Of a stretch of DNA of 64,000 nucleotides, positions 35,896 through 47,033 are shown in pieces. The DNA is from Hahellaceae bacterium (GTDB lineage: Bacteria > Pseudomonadota > Gammaproteobacteria > Pseudomonadales > Oleiphilaceae), in assembly GCA_016716085.1 (NCBI GenBank), contig JADJWY010000001.1, forward strand, positions 124,001 to 188,000. The letters are read 5' to 3'. The stretch's first letter is position 1; every line of letters starts with the position of its first letter. The notes below the pieces were generated by a model that was not told the DNA's origin, did not search any database, and saw nothing but the letters and a program-made list of their open reading frames with translations. A program made the translations under genes and the position numbers.

Positions 35896-36970
35896 GCGCA
35901 GCCCTCCGTTTGAGCGCCCACTCATCGCCATACAAAAGGAAAATGGCAATACCGGCAAACATCAGATGTACCCACCACATCCCCAGCCATTCGGGAATCT
36001 GCTGCTTTTCCAGCGATTTTCGCACCGCAATCAGACAGCCAAGATAAACAATATAAATCAGCATCGCCGGCAGCAGCTTGAGGAAGCGCCCCTGGCGTGG
36101 GTTGACCCGACTCAGCGGTACGGCGAGCAAGGCCACCACCGGCACCAGCATCGGTAGCGCAAAACGCCAGTGCAGCATGGCTCTGTGCACGGGATCGCGG
36201 CTCTCATACAATTCCATTGTGGTCAACGCATCCGGCTTGCCGCGACGAGCCCCTTCGGAAAGCTCGGAAATTTTTAAGCCGTAGGACTCAAACTCAATGA
36301 CACGATAATCTGGCTGGCCAGGGGTTCCCTCGTAACGGCGTCCATCATGCAGCACAATAAAGCGGCTTCCGGTATTGGGATCCACCACCTGCGTTCCGCG
36401 CTTGGCCAGGAGCACCGCCATCGAGTCTTTTTCGGGATGTTGCTCAGAGATAAACACGTTGTGCAGTTCACGCTTGTCATCACTGAGTGACTCCGTATAC
36501 GTCACCCGCAACCCATTCCGAAGCGCCTGAAAACGTCCTGGCGCAAGCATCTCAAACTCCGTCATCTTGGACTGCTCTTCAAGAATATCTTCAACTTTCT
36601 TATAGCCCCAGGATGCGAGATACAGGCTCATATAAGCCACAATAATCGTCACGATGACGGCTGGGACCATGGTCATACGCACGAGATCGCCCTTGCTCAT
36701 ACCACAGGCATGTAACACGGTCATTTCACTTTCCATGTACATGCGGCCATACGCCAGCAGGATTCCGATAAAGAGGCCAAGCGGCAGAATCAACTGCAAA
36801 AACTCTGGCATCCGCAGCGCCATGATTTCAAACAGCACATTGGCCGACAGGTTGCCGGCGGCGGCCTCCGCCAGATACTTGATGAAGCGACCGCTCATAA
36901 AAATCAGCATCAGAACGCCGGCGACGGCGATCATGCTGACCAGCAATTGCCGTGACAGATAACGTAGCAC
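35882..36970 (-). CDS. lptF: LPS export ABC transporter permease LptF
   Basis: The partner permease of LptG, about 362 residues, close to E. coli LptF. The N-terminal helix follows LRYLSRQLLVSMIAVAGVLML. FLQLILPLGLFIGILLAYGR and the coupling segment ESEMTVLHACGMSKGDLV come next. The periplasmic domain runs through about residues 130-260, and the C-terminal helices include FALPMLVPVVALLAVPLSRVNPRQGR. The open frame reaches 37063, but family alignment points to the GTG at 36970 or the TTG at 36979, neither with a strong ribosome site. It is divergent from pepA, as in many gammaproteobacteria. Confidence 0.94.
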   Translation of the reverse strand: MLRYLSRQLLVSMIAVAGVLMLIFMSGRFIKYLAEAAAGNLSANVLFEIMALRMPEFLQLILPLGLFIGILLAYGRMYMESEMTVLHACGMSKGDLVRMTMVPAVIVTIIVAYMSLYLASWGYKKVEDILEEQSKMTEFEMLAPGRFQALRNGLRVTYTESLSDDKRELHNVFISEQHPEKDSMAVLLAKRGTQVVDPNTGSRFIVLHDGRRYEGTPGQPDYRVIEFESYGLKISELSEGARRGKPDALTTMELYESRDPVHRAMLHWRFALPMLVPVVALLAVPLSRVNPRQGRFLKLLPAMLIYIVYLGCLIAVRKSLEKQQIPEWLGMWWVHLMFAGIAIFLLYGDEWALKRRAARATA

Positions 36971-37126
36971 TACACTCAAAGTACGGTTTCCCGGGAAAGT
37001 TTTTTCCAAGCATTGTAAACCATTGCGCGAAGCTGTCACCCCACCCAAGCACAAAGGCACCATGATTTTGGGCGGTCTTTCCCTTACACTGTTGCTAACC
37101 CCTGATTTAGCTGGAGTCTTCTCATC

Positions 37127-38611
37127 ATGAAATATGCCGTCTTTTCAACCTCACCCCTGACACAGAAAACAGACTGTCTGGTTCTGGGACTGTTCAAAGA
37201 GGATACCGATAATGCCCTGTTCAAATCTGCAGATGAGAAAACCAACGGCAAACTCTCGCGTCTGATTCAGTCCGGCGACATCAGCACCGACAGCGCCAAA
37301 AGCACATGGGTTCTGGGTATCGATGGTCCCTTCGAGCGAATTCTGTGTATCGGACTGGGCAAAAAAGACGAGTACAGCCTCGAAAACCTGCGCAAATCCG
37401 CCAGGGCGGTTGCCGCCGCACTGGTCGGCAGTCCGGTGACCAAAGCGGTCAGTGCCATTCCGGCACCCGCGACACTCCCCTACGCCAGCGCAGCCCTCGA
37501 AACCGTGGTCCAGGCCATCAGCGCGGCCACTTATCGCAGCGACGGGCTGAAAAGCAAACCCAAAGACGCGGCCAAACTCGCAGAGCTGCGCATTCACGCG
37601 CCAGAACTGCCTAAGAAAAATGCGGCCGCACTGCTGAAGCAGGCTGAAGCGATTGCCGCTGGCATGAACCTGACCAAAGACCTTGGCAACCTGCCTGGCA
37701 ACGTTTGCACGCCTAAATACCTGGCCAAGCAAGCCAAGAAACTGGCTAAAGCAAATGCCGCGCTGAGCGTTGAAATCCTCGGCGAAAAAGAGATGAGGAA
37801 ACTGGGCATGGGCTCCTTCCTGTCTGTCTCCGCCGGAAGCGAAGAGGAAGGACAGCTCATCGTCATCCGCTACAACGGGTCCGCGGCCGAAACCCGTCCG
37901 CATGTACTGGTCGGCAAAGGCATCACCTTCGACACAGGCGGCATCAGCCTGAAGCCCGGCGAAGCGATGGATGAAATGAAATATGACATGTGTGGCGCGG
38001 CCAGTGTTTTTGGCACCCTCAAGGCACTCGCCGAGATGCAGGCTCCTCTGCATGTCATCGGCGTGATTGCGGCAGCCGAAAACATGCCCAGTGGCCAGGC
38101 AACCAAACCCGGCGATATCGTCACCAGCCTGTCCGGTCAAACCATTGAAATTCTGAATACGGATGCCGAGGGTCGTTTGGTTCTGTGTGATGCCCTCACC
38201 TATGCTGAACGCTTCGAGCCCGAAACCATCGTTGACATCGCCACCCTGACGGGCGCGTGCATCATTGCACTTGGGCATCAGGCCAGCGGTTTACTCGCCA
38301 ACAATGACGAGCTGGCCTCGCAACTGCTTGCCGCCGGACAGCAGACGGGGGATCGTTGCTGGCAATTGCCGCTGTGGGACGAATATAACACCCAGCTCGA
38401 CAGCAACTTTGCCGACATGCAGAACATCGGTGGCCGCCCGGCCGGAACGATCACCGCCGCCTGCTTCCTGTCACGCTTCACTAAAAAGATGAAATGGGCC
38501 CACCTCGACATTGCCGGCACCGCCTGGGTCAGTGGCAAGGATAAGGGTGCGACAGGGCGTCCGGTCCCCTTGTTGACTCGTTACCTGCTGAACCAGATCC
38601 CCAGCGCATGA
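37127..38611 (+). CDS. pepA: cytosol (leucyl) aminopeptidase, M17 family
   Basis: A 494-residue binuclear-metal aminopeptidase that in E. coli also acts as a DNA-binding architectural factor (XerA/CarP). The N-terminal macro-like domain occupies about residues 1-160. The catalytic domain has [30 protein letters not shown] and the M17 signature [17 protein letters not shown], then [14 protein letters not shown]. It is divergent from lptF and overlaps holC by four bases (ATGA), so pepA-holC are coupled, as commonly seen upstream of valS. Confidence 0.97.
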   Translation: MKYAVFSTSPLTQKTDCLVLGLFKEDTDNALFKSADEKTNGKLSRLIQSGDISTDSAKSTWVLGIDGPFERILCIGLGKKDEYSLENLRKSARAVAAALVGSPVTKAVSAIPAPATLPYASAALETVVQAISAATYRSDGLKSKPKDAAKLAELRIHAPELPKKNAAALLKQAEAIAAGMNLTKDLGNLPGNVCTPKYLAKQAKKLAKANAALSVEILGEKEMRKLGMGSFLSVSAGSEEEGQLIVIRYNGSAAETRPHVLVGKGITFDTGGISLKPGEAMDEMKYDMCGAASVFGTLKALAEMQAPLHVIGVIAAAENMPSGQATKPGDIVTSLSGQTIEILNTDAEGRLVLCDALTYAERFEPETIVDIATLTGACIIALGHQASGLLANNDELASQLLAAGQQTGDRCWQLPLWDEYNTQLDSNFADMQNIGGRPAGTITAACFLSRFTKKMKWAHLDIAGTAWVSGKDKGATGRPVPLLTRYLLNQIPSA

Positions 38612-39051
38612 GCACGACCCAGGTCGATTTTTATCTGCTCGAAGCCGCCTCGGACGACGAGGCGGAGCGCTTCCTGTGCCGTCTGTGCGAAAAAGCCTTC
38701 CGCCTCGCACAGCGGGTTCTGGTCGTCGCCGAGGAGCCCCAGTTAAGCCGCCTGGATGAGTTGCTGTGGTCGTTTCGACCAGAGAGCTTTATTCCCCACG
38801 AAAAGGCCAGCGACGCGCGCGATCAGGCGATCATCCCAGTTTTGCTTTCCGCGTCGTCCGAGCAGGCCAGTGGCCGGGATGTACTGGTCAATCTTGCCAA
38901 CAGTGTGCCCGCGTCGGCCGCACAGGAAAGCCGTATCGTTGAATTGGTCTGGGGCGACCCACAGGCCCGCGCCCACCGGCGCGCCCGCTATCGCGAATAT
39001 CGCGCGCTGGGGCTGAATCCCGGTACAATCCAAATTGATGCCCGTTTCTGA
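38608..39051 (+). CDS. holC: DNA polymerase III chi subunit
   Basis: A 147-residue protein of the clamp-loader complex that links SSB to the replicase. It has the HolC pattern [34 protein letters not shown], then [19 protein letters not shown] and [10 protein letters not shown]. It begins inside the pepA stop (ATGA) and lies 83 bases before valS. This pepA-holC-valS order is classical for gammaproteobacteria and supports the call. Confidence 0.95.
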   Translation: MSTTQVDFYLLEAASDDEAERFLCRLCEKAFRLAQRVLVVAEEPQLSRLDELLWSFRPESFIPHEKASDARDQAIIPVLLSASSEQASGRDVLVNLANSVPASAAQESRIVELVWGDPQARAHRRARYREYRALGLNPGTIQIDARF

Positions 39052-39134
39052 ATGTGTATACTGTCTGACCGGCTACTGCCGACCCAGCCGGAACCGACGC
39101 CGATTCCCCGAATTCCGAACAAACTATCCAAGCG

Positions 39135-41972
39135 ATGACCATGGAAAAGACCTACCAACCGCAACACCTTGAAAGTCAGTGGTATTCCTTCTGGGAGCAG
39201 AAAGGATTCTTCAAGCCGGCCAATCAGCCAGATCGCCCCGGCTACTGCATCATGATCCCCCCACCGAATGTCACCGGCAGCCTGCACATGGGCCACGGGT
39301 TCAACAACGCCATCATGGACGCGCTGATCCGCTACCGCCGTATGCAGGGTCATAACACCCTGTGGCAGCCCGGCACCGATCATGCGGGTATCGCAACGCA
39401 AATGGTGGTCGAGCGTCAATTGGGCGCCGAGAATCTGACCCGCCATGATCTCGGCCGAGAAGCCTTCCTGGATCGCGTCTGGAAATGGAAGGAGCAATCC
39501 GGCGGCACGATTACCCGTCAGATCCGCCGGCTGGGGTCCTCCGTTGACTGGTCGCGTGAACGTTTCACCATGGATGAAGGTTTGTCTGAAGCGGTCAAGG
39601 AAGCCTTTGTCCGTCTGCACGAAGAAGGGCTGATCTACCGTGGCAAGCGTCTGGTCAATTGGGATCCGAAACTGCACACGGCCATCTCCGATCTGGAAGT
39701 GCTGCAGGAAGAAGAAAAAGGCTCGATGTGGCATTTCCGTTACCCCATGGAAAATGGCAGCGATTCACTAATTGTCGCCACCACCCGACCGGAAACCATG
39801 CTGGGGGACACCGCCGTCGCCGTGCATCCCGATGATGAGCGTTATCAGCACCTGATCGGCCAGAATGTTCGCCTGCCGATTACCGGTCGCCTGATTCCGG
39901 TGATTGCAGACAGCTATGTTGATCCCGCCTTTGGAACCGGCTGTGTCAAAATCACCCCTGCGCACGATTTCAACGACTATGAAATGGGCAAGCGTCACAA
40001 CCTGCCCCTGATCAATATTTTTGACCGCGACGCGCATGTTCTCGCGTCTTTTGATGTACTGGGTTTTGATGCCGAACAGGCCCGTGAAGCCTGCCCCGAT
40101 GGGTATGCCGGACTTGAGCGCATGGCTGCACGTAAAGCAGTCGTGGCTCGCCTGGAGTCTGAAGGCCTGCTGGTTAAAATCGACCCGCACAGTCTGAAAG
40201 TGCCCCGTGGCGACCGTTCCGGCGTCATCATTGAGCCCTGGCTGACTGACCAGTGGTATGTCAAAGCCAATGTGCTGGCCAAACCTGCGATTGAGGCCGT
40301 GGAAAAGGGCGAAATTCAGTTCGTACCCAAGCAGTACGAAAACATGTATTTCTCATGGATGCGTGACATTCAGGACTGGTGTATCAGCCGTCAGCTGTGG
40401 TGGGGCCACCGGATTCCTGCCTGGTATGATGCCAATGGGCATGTTTACGTTGGGCGTGACGAAGCGGAAGTCCGCCAGAAGCACAGCCTGGCCGCCGATG
40501 TCACCCTGCGCCAGGATGACGATGTACTGGACACCTGGTTCAGCTCGGCGCTATGGACCTTCTCCACGCTCGGCTGGCCGGCTCAAACCCCGGAACTGAA
40601 AATGTTCCATCCCACCGATGTGCTGGTGACCGGCTTTGACATCATTTTCTTCTGGGTCGCCCGCATGATCATGATGTCGCTGCATCTGGTCAAGGATGAG
40701 CACGGTAAATCCCAGATTCCATTCAAAACCGTCTATGTTCACGGTTTGGTGCGTGACAGCGAAGGCCAGAAAATGTCGAAGTCCAAGGGCAACGTGCTCG
40801 ACCCGCTGGACATCATCGACGGCATTGATCTGGAGTCGTTGCTGGCCAAGCGCACCACGGGATTGATGCAGCCAAAAATGGCAGAAGCCATCGCCAAACA
40901 AACCCGCAAAGAATTCCCGGAAGGCATTGCCAACTACGGAACGGATGCACTGCGTTTCACCTTCTGCTCGCTGGCCTCCACCGGCCGTGACATCAAGTTC
41001 GACATGGGGCGCGTGGAAGGTTACCGCAACTTCTGCAACAAGATCTGGAACGCCGCCCGCTACGTGTTAATGAACACCGAAGGACAGGACTGCGGTCAGG
41101 GTGGTGAAGCGGTGACCCTCTCGCTGGCCGACCGCTGGATCATCAGCGTACTGCAAGCCACCGAACGTGAAGTCACCCGCCAGTTGGATGCCTTCCGTTT
41201 CGACCTGGCAGCTCAGGCGCTGTATGAATTTATCTGGAACCAGTATTGCGACTGGTATCTGGAGCTGTCCAAGTCAGTGTTGAATGATACTGATGCGACC
41301 GCAGAACAGCTTCGTGGCACCCGCCGCACCCTGGTGCGAGTGCTGGAAACCAGTCTGCGACTGGCGCATCCTTTCATGCCCTTCATTACGGAAGAAATCT
41401 GGCAGCGCGTCGCGCCGCTGGCGGGCAAGCAGGGCGAGTCCATCATGCTGCAGCCCTACCCGGCCGCCTCCGGTGAACGCGAAGATGCACCTGCCGAACA
41501 AACCATTGAGTGGCTGAAAGCCGTGATTCTGGGTATCCGCAACATTCGCGGTGAGATGGATATCCCACCCGGCAAACCCTTGCCCGTCCTGTTGCGCAGT
41601 TCAGATGAGGCGGATCGTGACAATGTCGCAGCGACCCGCTCACTGCTGATGAAAATGGCACGCCTTGAGAACATCACTTGGCTGACCGATGACGAGGAAG
41701 CGCCGCCCAGCGCGACGCAACTGGTGGGCAAACTGGAAATTCGCGTGCCGATGGCCGGGCTGATCGACAAGTCAGCTGAGCTGGCGCGTCTGTCTAAAGA
41801 GGCGGAAAAGCTGGAAAAAGAAGTCGAGCGACTGGCCGCTAAACTCGCCAATCCACAGTTTGCTGACAAGGCGCCGGAGGCCGTCGTGGAGAAAGAGCGC
41901 CAGAAGCTGCGTGAAGCCGAAGGTGCGCTGGCCCACGTGCTGGAACAGAAAGGCAAAATCGAAGCCCTCTGA
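39135..41972 (+). CDS. valS: valyl-tRNA synthetase
   Basis: A 945-residue class I aminoacyl-tRNA synthetase charging tRNA-Val. The ATP-binding HIGH-type motif is in [20 protein letters not shown] near residue 50, and the KMSKS loop is in [12 protein letters not shown] near residue 545. The editing CP1 domain contains [17 protein letters not shown]. The WFSSALW segment and an anticodon-binding domain follow. A C-terminal coiled coil (about residues 880-945, [18 protein letters not shown] heptads) is typical of ValS. A start two codons later (ATGGAA) is equally possible. Confidence 0.98.
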   Translation: MTMEKTYQPQHLESQWYSFWEQKGFFKPANQPDRPGYCIMIPPPNVTGSLHMGHGFNNAIMDALIRYRRMQGHNTLWQPGTDHAGIATQMVVERQLGAENLTRHDLGREAFLDRVWKWKEQSGGTITRQIRRLGSSVDWSRERFTMDEGLSEAVKEAFVRLHEEGLIYRGKRLVNWDPKLHTAISDLEVLQEEEKGSMWHFRYPMENGSDSLIVATTRPETMLGDTAVAVHPDDERYQHLIGQNVRLPITGRLIPVIADSYVDPAFGTGCVKITPAHDFNDYEMGKRHNLPLINIFDRDAHVLASFDVLGFDAEQAREACPDGYAGLERMAARKAVVARLESEGLLVKIDPHSLKVPRGDRSGVIIEPWLTDQWYVKANVLAKPAIEAVEKGEIQFVPKQYENMYFSWMRDIQDWCISRQLWWGHRIPAWYDANGHVYVGRDEAEVRQKHSLAADVTLRQDDDVLDTWFSSALWTFSTLGWPAQTPELKMFHPTDVLVTGFDIIFFWVARMIMMSLHLVKDEHGKSQIPFKTVYVHGLVRDSEGQKMSKSKGNVLDPLDIIDGIDLESLLAKRTTGLMQPKMAEAIAKQTRKEFPEGIANYGTDALRFTFCSLASTGRDIKFDMGRVEGYRNFCNKIWNAARYVLMNTEGQDCGQGGEAVTLSLADRWIISVLQATEREVTRQLDAFRFDLAAQALYEFIWNQYCDWYLELSKSVLNDTDATAEQLRGTRRTLVRVLETSLRLAHPFMPFITEEIWQRVAPLAGKQGESIMLQPYPAASGEREDAPAEQTIEWLKAVILGIRNIRGEMDIPPGKPLPVLLRSSDEADRDNVAATRSLLMKMARLENITWLTDDEEAPPSATQLVGKLEIRVPMAGLIDKSAELARLSKEAEKLEKEVERLAAKLANPQFADKAPEAVVEKERQKLREAEGALAHVLEQKGKIEAL

Positions 41973-41983
41973 AGCGCATGATT

Positions 41984-42020
41984 CAGGGCGTGTTGACGGA
42001 TAAACCGTCAGCGCGCCCTG
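41984..42020. terminator. long hairpin between convergent valS and ampE
   Basis: CAGGGCG and CGCCCTG form the outer arms, and TGACGG with CCGTCA the inner arms, around a short loop, giving a near-perfect 37-base hairpin. It fills the gap between the two convergent stop codons. No T-run follows on either strand, so it may stabilise 3-prime ends or terminate inefficiently. Confidence 0.6.
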
Positions 42021-42023
42021 GGT

Positions 42024-42881
42024 TCACAGCAGCGCTTTCAACCCGTAACCCACCGCGAGTACCGCAACCCAGACGAACAGGCACAACGTCAGCAATGTCC
42101 GGCTTTTTAGCATGAGTGTCTGGGCCAGGCTGCCCCCTCCCGCCTGACGCGCCTTCGCTGCCAGCGAACGCACCAGCCCCTGAAACAGCTCGTCCCGCGC
42201 GGCAAGCAGCAACGGAACCCGGTCCTCAGTCATCCGTGACACCAGTGCACCGTGCCCCCAGATCACCGCCGTCAGCGCAAACAAACGCAGTGGCAACCAT
42301 TCCATCAAGGGCAAGACCAGCTGTCCCACATTCAGCTGCGCCGCATTCGGCTGCCGGGAGACCAGCAGCGCCAGTCGTGCGAGTAACGCGCCCGCCGCCC
42401 CTCCCAGCATGAACCAGAAGATAATCAGAAAATAACGCTGAAAGCTCAACGCCAGTGACTGCCCCACCAGATCGAGCTGCCGAACTTCGGCTGAAATCCA
42501 GGTCTTGCGCACGGCATACCCGGCCTGCACCAGCAAGGGCCGACTGGAAGGCCAGCGTTTCTGGCGCTCATCCTGCTCGTAGGCATCCATCGCCAACCTC
42601 AACCGATCACAGCCGATCACCAGCGTCAGAACGATAAACTCCAGAGCCGCCCCCGGTGCACCGGCATACAGGCTACCCAGCCGCATCTGCAGCAGCGCCA
42701 GCCCGGCCACGACCAGACTCACGGCAAGCACCGTGACTGCGGGAATGCCCAGACTCCGGGCCAGCAGACTTCCGGGAATGGCACGAAAGCCGCGTTCAAT
42801 TAACTGATCCAGACGCGAGCTGAGGGAGAGATGGAAGCCCCGATGCAGCGTCCAGGCAACAATCAGTATGAGCAGTCGCAT
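42024..42881 (-). CDS. ampE: inner-membrane protein AmpE
   Basis: A 285-residue polytopic membrane protein encoded directly after ampD, as in E. coli and pseudomonads. The N-terminal helix MRLLILIVAWTLHRGFHL, hydrophobic stretches near residues 40-75 and 150-180, and a C-terminal helix (LTLCLFVWVAVLAVGYGLKALL) give about four spans. AmpE is linked to regulatory signalling in the ampC beta-lactamase system, but its molecular role is unsettled. Its start shares one base with the ampD stop. Confidence 0.9.
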   Translation of the reverse strand: MRLLILIVAWTLHRGFHLSLSSRLDQLIERGFRAIPGSLLARSLGIPAVTVLAVSLVVAGLALLQMRLGSLYAGAPGAALEFIVLTLVIGCDRLRLAMDAYEQDERQKRWPSSRPLLVQAGYAVRKTWISAEVRQLDLVGQSLALSFQRYFLIIFWFMLGGAAGALLARLALLVSRQPNAAQLNVGQLVLPLMEWLPLRLFALTAVIWGHGALVSRMTEDRVPLLLAARDELFQGLVRSLAAKARQAGGGSLAQTLMLKSRTLLTLCLFVWVAVLAVGYGLKALL

Positions 42882-43423
42882 CAGCCCGGCGCTCCTGTAG
42901 GCACCCGAGCCCAGTCGAAAAAGGGACCGGGATCGGTTTTCCGACCGGGCGCGACATCACTGTGACCCACCACCCGCTGGCGATTGAGCGCGGGAAAGCG
43001 GTCATACAGTTGCAGAACCACGGCATTCAGCGTGTGGTACTGGGCCTCACTGAAGGCTTGATCATCCGTGCCCTCAAGCTCAATACCGATCGAATAATCA
43101 TTGCAATTGGGCCGCCCCAACCAACTGGATGCGCCGGCATGCCAGGCGCGCTTGTCGAGCGACACAAACTGGATCAGACCGCCGTGCCGGTCAATCAACA
43201 GGTGGGCGGACACCTGCAAGGAATGAATAGTGGCGAAATACGGATGAACCGCTGGATCGAGCTGATTCTGGAAAAAGGCCTGCACATAGCCTTTCCCAAA
43301 CTGTCCGGGTGGCAGACTGATATTGTGAAGCACCAACAGATCAACATCGGTGGCCGGTCGATCGTTAAAGTTAGGAGAAGGACAGCGCTGCGCTTCGGCA
43401 AACCAGCCATCGTTAGAGATCAT
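42881..43423 (-). CDS. ampD: 1,6-anhydro-N-acetylmuramyl-L-alanine amidase
   Basis: A 180-residue cytosolic zinc amidase that recycles anhydro-muropeptides and thereby keeps AmpR-controlled beta-lactamase repressed. The zinc ligands are His33 (LLVLHNISLPPG), His154 (VVGHSDVAPG) and Asp164, with Lys162 in RKTDPGPFFDW, positions nearly identical to Citrobacter AmpD. No signal peptide is present, so this is the cytosolic AmpD rather than the periplasmic AmiD. The order is ampD then ampE. No ampR or ampC gene is in the window. Confidence 0.97.
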   Translation of the reverse strand: MISNDGWFAEAQRCPSPNFNDRPATDVDLLVLHNISLPPGQFGKGYVQAFFQNQLDPAVHPYFATIHSLQVSAHLLIDRHGGLIQFVSLDKRAWHAGASSWLGRPNCNDYSIGIELEGTDDQAFSEAQYHTLNAVVLQLYDRFPALNRQRVVGHSDVAPGRKTDPGPFFDWARVPTGAPG

Positions 43424-43496
43424 CAGGAAGTCGCCACCTGTCCGCGAGAAATTCCCACAAACCTAGCAGCCCACCCCCGCCAGCGTCAATCTCGGG

Positions 43497-45944
43497 TCAG
43501 GCTTTCGCCCCACGCAAATTGCCAATCACCGCTTCAAGCGCGCGATCGAACAGCATGGAGTCGTCCAACAGGGCGATCTCCTTGCGGTGCAGCGCCAGCG
43601 CCAGGGTCATGCGGGTTTTTTCTTCGACCTTGACCCCCATCCGATTTACAAAGATGTACTTGCCGGTTGTCTGAATGATCGCGGCCAGCTTGGCCCGATA
43701 GCGGCGGTCGTCGGACTCACAGATTTCAACCCAGCACCCCACGCGCAAGCCATCGACCAATGTCTGAACTTCCGTCGCTTCGATCTCATCCGACAGCGCC
43801 ATGGCCGGCGTTTCGGTTTCAACCAGACGAATGTTGGCGTCTACCGGGGCACGATCTTCTGCCACCAGCGTTTCAGAAAGACTGGGAAGCGGCTCAGGCA
43901 GGAAGGTATTTTCGCGCGCAACAATCGTAGGTTCAGTTTCAGCGTGAGATTCCGGTTCAGCGAGAGATTCCGACTCAGGGAGTTGAGGAAGTGGCAGCGG
44001 AACCGCCACATTAACCGTTTCAACCTGCAGGGCATCGCCGTCTTTGCCCTCATCAAAGCCCAGATATTCCTGATCCAGATCCACCGCATGGGCTATACGC
44101 GCCTGCGAGGTCTCCATCAGGAGGCAATCAATCTTGCGTAAAAGTTTTTCCTGCTCAAAGGGTTGGAAAGCGGTTTGTTTGAGCCCTTTGCGTAACTGAT
44201 CTACCAGCGTGCGAATACGCGACACTTCCAGCGCATCGCGCAGATCGCCCTGCGCCGTCCCGTCGATCAACCCTTTGGCGGTGGTCAGCGCGTCATGCCA
44301 CTCAGCGCTTTCGGCAGCACCTTTGAGCTGCAACAGCACCAGGTAGCTGCTCCACCCTTCATGCAACACCTTCAGGGTCAACGCCGGTACCGTCACGTTG
44401 TCCAACAGTGCATTTAACGCTTCCTGTACATGACGCCTGGCGGCTTCCGATTTTGCCTTACCGACCTCCGCATCATGGGTACGTTGCTCTACCAGGCGTC
44501 GACGTTTGCGCTCGCCCTCAGCAAAGACCAGAAAATCCTCCAGGATCTGATCAAACATCGACAGGTCAGCATCGAACTGATTGATCAGAACGTCCACAAT
44601 CCCCTCAATTTTGGCCAGAAACGAATCGGCATCGCCCTCCTTGCCGGAGGTCCAGCCGATGGCGGAACTGGCCAGCTCGTTCAGCAAGCGACGCGCAGAG
44701 TGGTCGGCTTTACTGAAAAACGTCCGATCAACTATCGCTACCTTGAGAATGGGAATCTGCAAACGACCAATCAAGGCCTTCACCTGAGGCTGAAGATTGC
44801 GATCACTCAGAATGTACTCGAACAACATGGAGACCAGATTCATGACATCCTGATCCAGCGCACCGATTTTCTTGCCCTGCCCCTCGGGAGCGCCCGGCAT
44901 CGCTTTTTCCAGCAAATCGGCATAGTCCAGCTTCTCCACCCCAGACTGCCGCCCGACGCGTTGCTGTAATCCAGACAACACCGAAAGGAGCGCTACCTGA
45001 GAGATGTCCGGCAAGTTTGAGGCTGAGCCTGAACCGGCGATACTTCCCGCGACAGCCATCGAGTCTCCACGCATGGGAGAGCCTCCCCTGCCCGGCATAC
45101 GACCGAGCAGATCACGTAATAAGGCAAAGGTGTCCTGCACCCCATTCGATATACCAGGTGCGCTATTGGATAAAACCTCCTGAACCTGACCGGTCGCCGC
45201 ATCAATAATTCGGGAGCCGGCGGGAGAGGCAGAGGAAGGCGACTGACGACTGGTCTGGCTGACTGAACGCAGATCTGGCATGACACCCTGTTCAATCAAA
45301 TATTTATTGGCCGCCTCATAGGTAGGCTTGAGATGGGACAATACGGCCTTTTCAAACACTTTAAAGAGCACCAGCCGAGGCTTGATATCGATCTCGACGC
45401 ACCGGCAGGCCTTGCCGAAGTTGGCCACCACGCGATCTGGCCCCAGGGGATTGTTCATCTCGTCAATACGCACACCCGGAATGACGGCATCCAGACGCAG
45501 GGACAGATGCTCCAGTTCGCGGGACGCCTCACCTCTTACCCGCTTGATCATGTTGTCGAACGCAACCTGTTCTTCGAGTACATCGTGCTGAATCAGCGAC
45601 AGATTTTCAGCATCAAAACGCACCTCAGCGCGCTTACGCTCCGCTGCCGCGGCGAAGCGAAAGTCTTCACTTAAGCCCTGAATACATAGCCCGATCATCT
45701 GAGTCTTTTTCAGCCGCAATTCTCGCATCGCATCGAAAAAAACGGCCTGATCGCTGTTAGTGCCGGCCTTCTCTGCGCGCGCAAACAGCGCGTCATCGAT
45801 CTTATCGAACATCTGGTTTAGCAGTTTTTGCAGGTGTGCCGCACACCGATCACGCAACTTGATAATCACCGTTGGCAATTTCACGCCTTCGGCCTGCGTT
45901 CCGCGCTGCGCATTCAGCTGAACGACATTATGAGGCGAGGTCAT
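43497..45944 (-). CDS. DUF1631 family protein
   Basis: An 815-residue cytosolic, strongly helical and charged protein of the DUF1631 family, found in Pseudomonas-type bacteria and of unknown molecular function. The N-terminal part has LRDRCAAHLQKLLNQMFDKIDDALF and a helical core to about residue 660. An acidic, low-complexity hinge follows (repeats of ESLAEPESHAETEP type). The end looks like a PilZ-like beta module (GLRVGCWVEICESDDRRYRAKLAAI, then YIFVNRMGVKVEEKTR). A C-terminal PilZ-like module would allow cyclic-di-GMP binding, but the arginine motif is not clearly present. It is divergent from nadC. Confidence 0.85.
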   Translation of the reverse strand: MTSPHNVVQLNAQRGTQAEGVKLPTVIIKLRDRCAAHLQKLLNQMFDKIDDALFARAEKAGTNSDQAVFFDAMRELRLKKTQMIGLCIQGLSEDFRFAAAAERKRAEVRFDAENLSLIQHDVLEEQVAFDNMIKRVRGEASRELEHLSLRLDAVIPGVRIDEMNNPLGPDRVVANFGKACRCVEIDIKPRLVLFKVFEKAVLSHLKPTYEAANKYLIEQGVMPDLRSVSQTSRQSPSSASPAGSRIIDAATGQVQEVLSNSAPGISNGVQDTFALLRDLLGRMPGRGGSPMRGDSMAVAGSIAGSGSASNLPDISQVALLSVLSGLQQRVGRQSGVEKLDYADLLEKAMPGAPEGQGKKIGALDQDVMNLVSMLFEYILSDRNLQPQVKALIGRLQIPILKVAIVDRTFFSKADHSARRLLNELASSAIGWTSGKEGDADSFLAKIEGIVDVLINQFDADLSMFDQILEDFLVFAEGERKRRRLVEQRTHDAEVGKAKSEAARRHVQEALNALLDNVTVPALTLKVLHEGWSSYLVLLQLKGAAESAEWHDALTTAKGLIDGTAQGDLRDALEVSRIRTLVDQLRKGLKQTAFQPFEQEKLLRKIDCLLMETSQARIAHAVDLDQEYLGFDEGKDGDALQVETVNVAVPLPLPQLPESESLAEPESHAETEPTIVARENTFLPEPLPSLSETLVAEDRAPVDANIRLVETETPAMALSDEIEATEVQTLVDGLRVGCWVEICESDDRRYRAKLAAIIQTTGKYIFVNRMGVKVEEKTRMTLALALHRKEIALLDDSMLFDRALEAVIGNLRGAKA

Positions 45945-46037
45945 ACATTACTCCCGGCGAAAAGACCGTCAAACATTTGAACATGATCTCAGTGTAGAGC
46001 GTCAATTAACCAACCTCTGTCATGTTTTGTATTTTGT

Positions 46038-46049
46038 TGACACGTGTCA
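46038..46049. promoter_or_regulatory. 12-base palindrome between DUF1631 gene and nadC
   Basis: TGACACGTGTCA is a perfect palindrome in the 248-base gap between two divergent genes, about 93 bases before the DUF1631 start and 144 before nadC. The symmetry suggests an operator for a dimeric regulator, but no regulator family is recognised and no promoter could be fixed beside it. Confidence 0.35.
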
Positions 46050-46192
46050 CACTTTTTAGCCACCCTCACTCACCTGCGGGACCGTCGCAATAGAAATATC
46101 CTGTTACATTATTTGGATTTGATGCCTCCCGCACATCCGGTATCATCAGCGTTGTTCACTGGCCCGGATGGCCAACTACAGGGACTCACCTC

Positions 46193-47029
46193 ATGCTCGA
46201 AAAACTGATTCAAGAAAATCTTAGCCAGGACATTGCCCGCGCCCTTTCCGAGGACGTCGGCACCGGAGACATCACAGCTCAACTCATTCCAGCCAACCAG
46301 TCTGCCCGTGCGCGGGTCATCACCCGAGAGGTGGCGGTTATCTGCGGCCAGCGCTGGGTCGATGAAGTTTTTCGTCAGGTCGATCCGTCCTGTCACCTGG
46401 AATGGCTGCTTAAGGACGGTGACAAGGCCGAACCGAATGCCGTGATATTCCGGGCGGAGGGTTCTGCCCGCTCGCTGCTGACTGCTGAGCGATGTGCGCT
46501 GAACTTCCTGCAGACCCTCTCTGGCACCGCAAGCGTTGCCCGCCGCTATGCAGACCTCGTGGCACACACCCCATGCCGGATTCTGGACACCCGTAAGACC
46601 CTGCCCGGGCTTCGGCTGGCGCAAAAATATGCCGTAGCCTGCGGAGGATGCTACAACCACCGCCTTGGGCTCTGGGACGCCTTTCTGATCAAAGAAAACC
46701 ATATCGCAGCCTGTGGCTCCATCGACGCAGCCATCGATGCCGCGCACGCCATTGCGCCAGGCAAACCAGTCGAAATCGAAGTGGAAACGCTGGAACAGCT
46801 GGAGCGGGCAATTCAGGCGGGTGCCGATATTGTTATGCTTGATAACTTCTCGATGGCGCACATGAGGGAGGCCGTTGCACTGGCAAACGGCCGGGTCAAG
46901 CTTGAAGCCTCTGGCGGGATTGACGACCACACCCTGGTTGCCGTCGCCGAAACCGGCGTTGATTATATTTCGATTGGCAGCCTGACCAAACACTGTCGCG
47001 CCATTGACCTTTCCATGAGACTCGTTTGA
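46193..47029 (+). CDS. nadC: nicotinate-nucleotide pyrophosphorylase (carboxylating)
   Basis: A 278-residue enzyme of de novo NAD synthesis that converts quinolinate and PRPP to nicotinate mononucleotide. Motifs include [70 protein letters not shown] and [12 protein letters not shown]. Length is normal. It is followed after four bases by the GGDEF-EAL gene, which it may be transcribed with. Confidence 0.97.
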   Translation: MLEKLIQENLSQDIARALSEDVGTGDITAQLIPANQSARARVITREVAVICGQRWVDEVFRQVDPSCHLEWLLKDGDKAEPNAVIFRAEGSARSLLTAERCALNFLQTLSGTASVARRYADLVAHTPCRILDTRKTLPGLRLAQKYAVACGGCYNHRLGLWDAFLIKENHIAACGSIDAAIDAAHAIAPGKPVEIEVETLEQLERAIQAGADIVMLDNFSMAHMREAVALANGRVKLEASGGIDDHTLVAVAETGVDYISIGSLTKHCRAIDLSMRLV

Positions 47030-47033
47030 CCGA

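Noticed and set aside
34834..36970. Possible split LptF/LptG pseudogenes from extra N-terminal frame extensions
   Set aside because: Both have family-length products from internal GTG starts; the extensions are only unfilled open frame upstream.
39052..39134. Possible attenuator ahead of valS
   Set aside because: The 83-base gap has no T-run hairpin or T-box features, so only an ordinary leader is implied.
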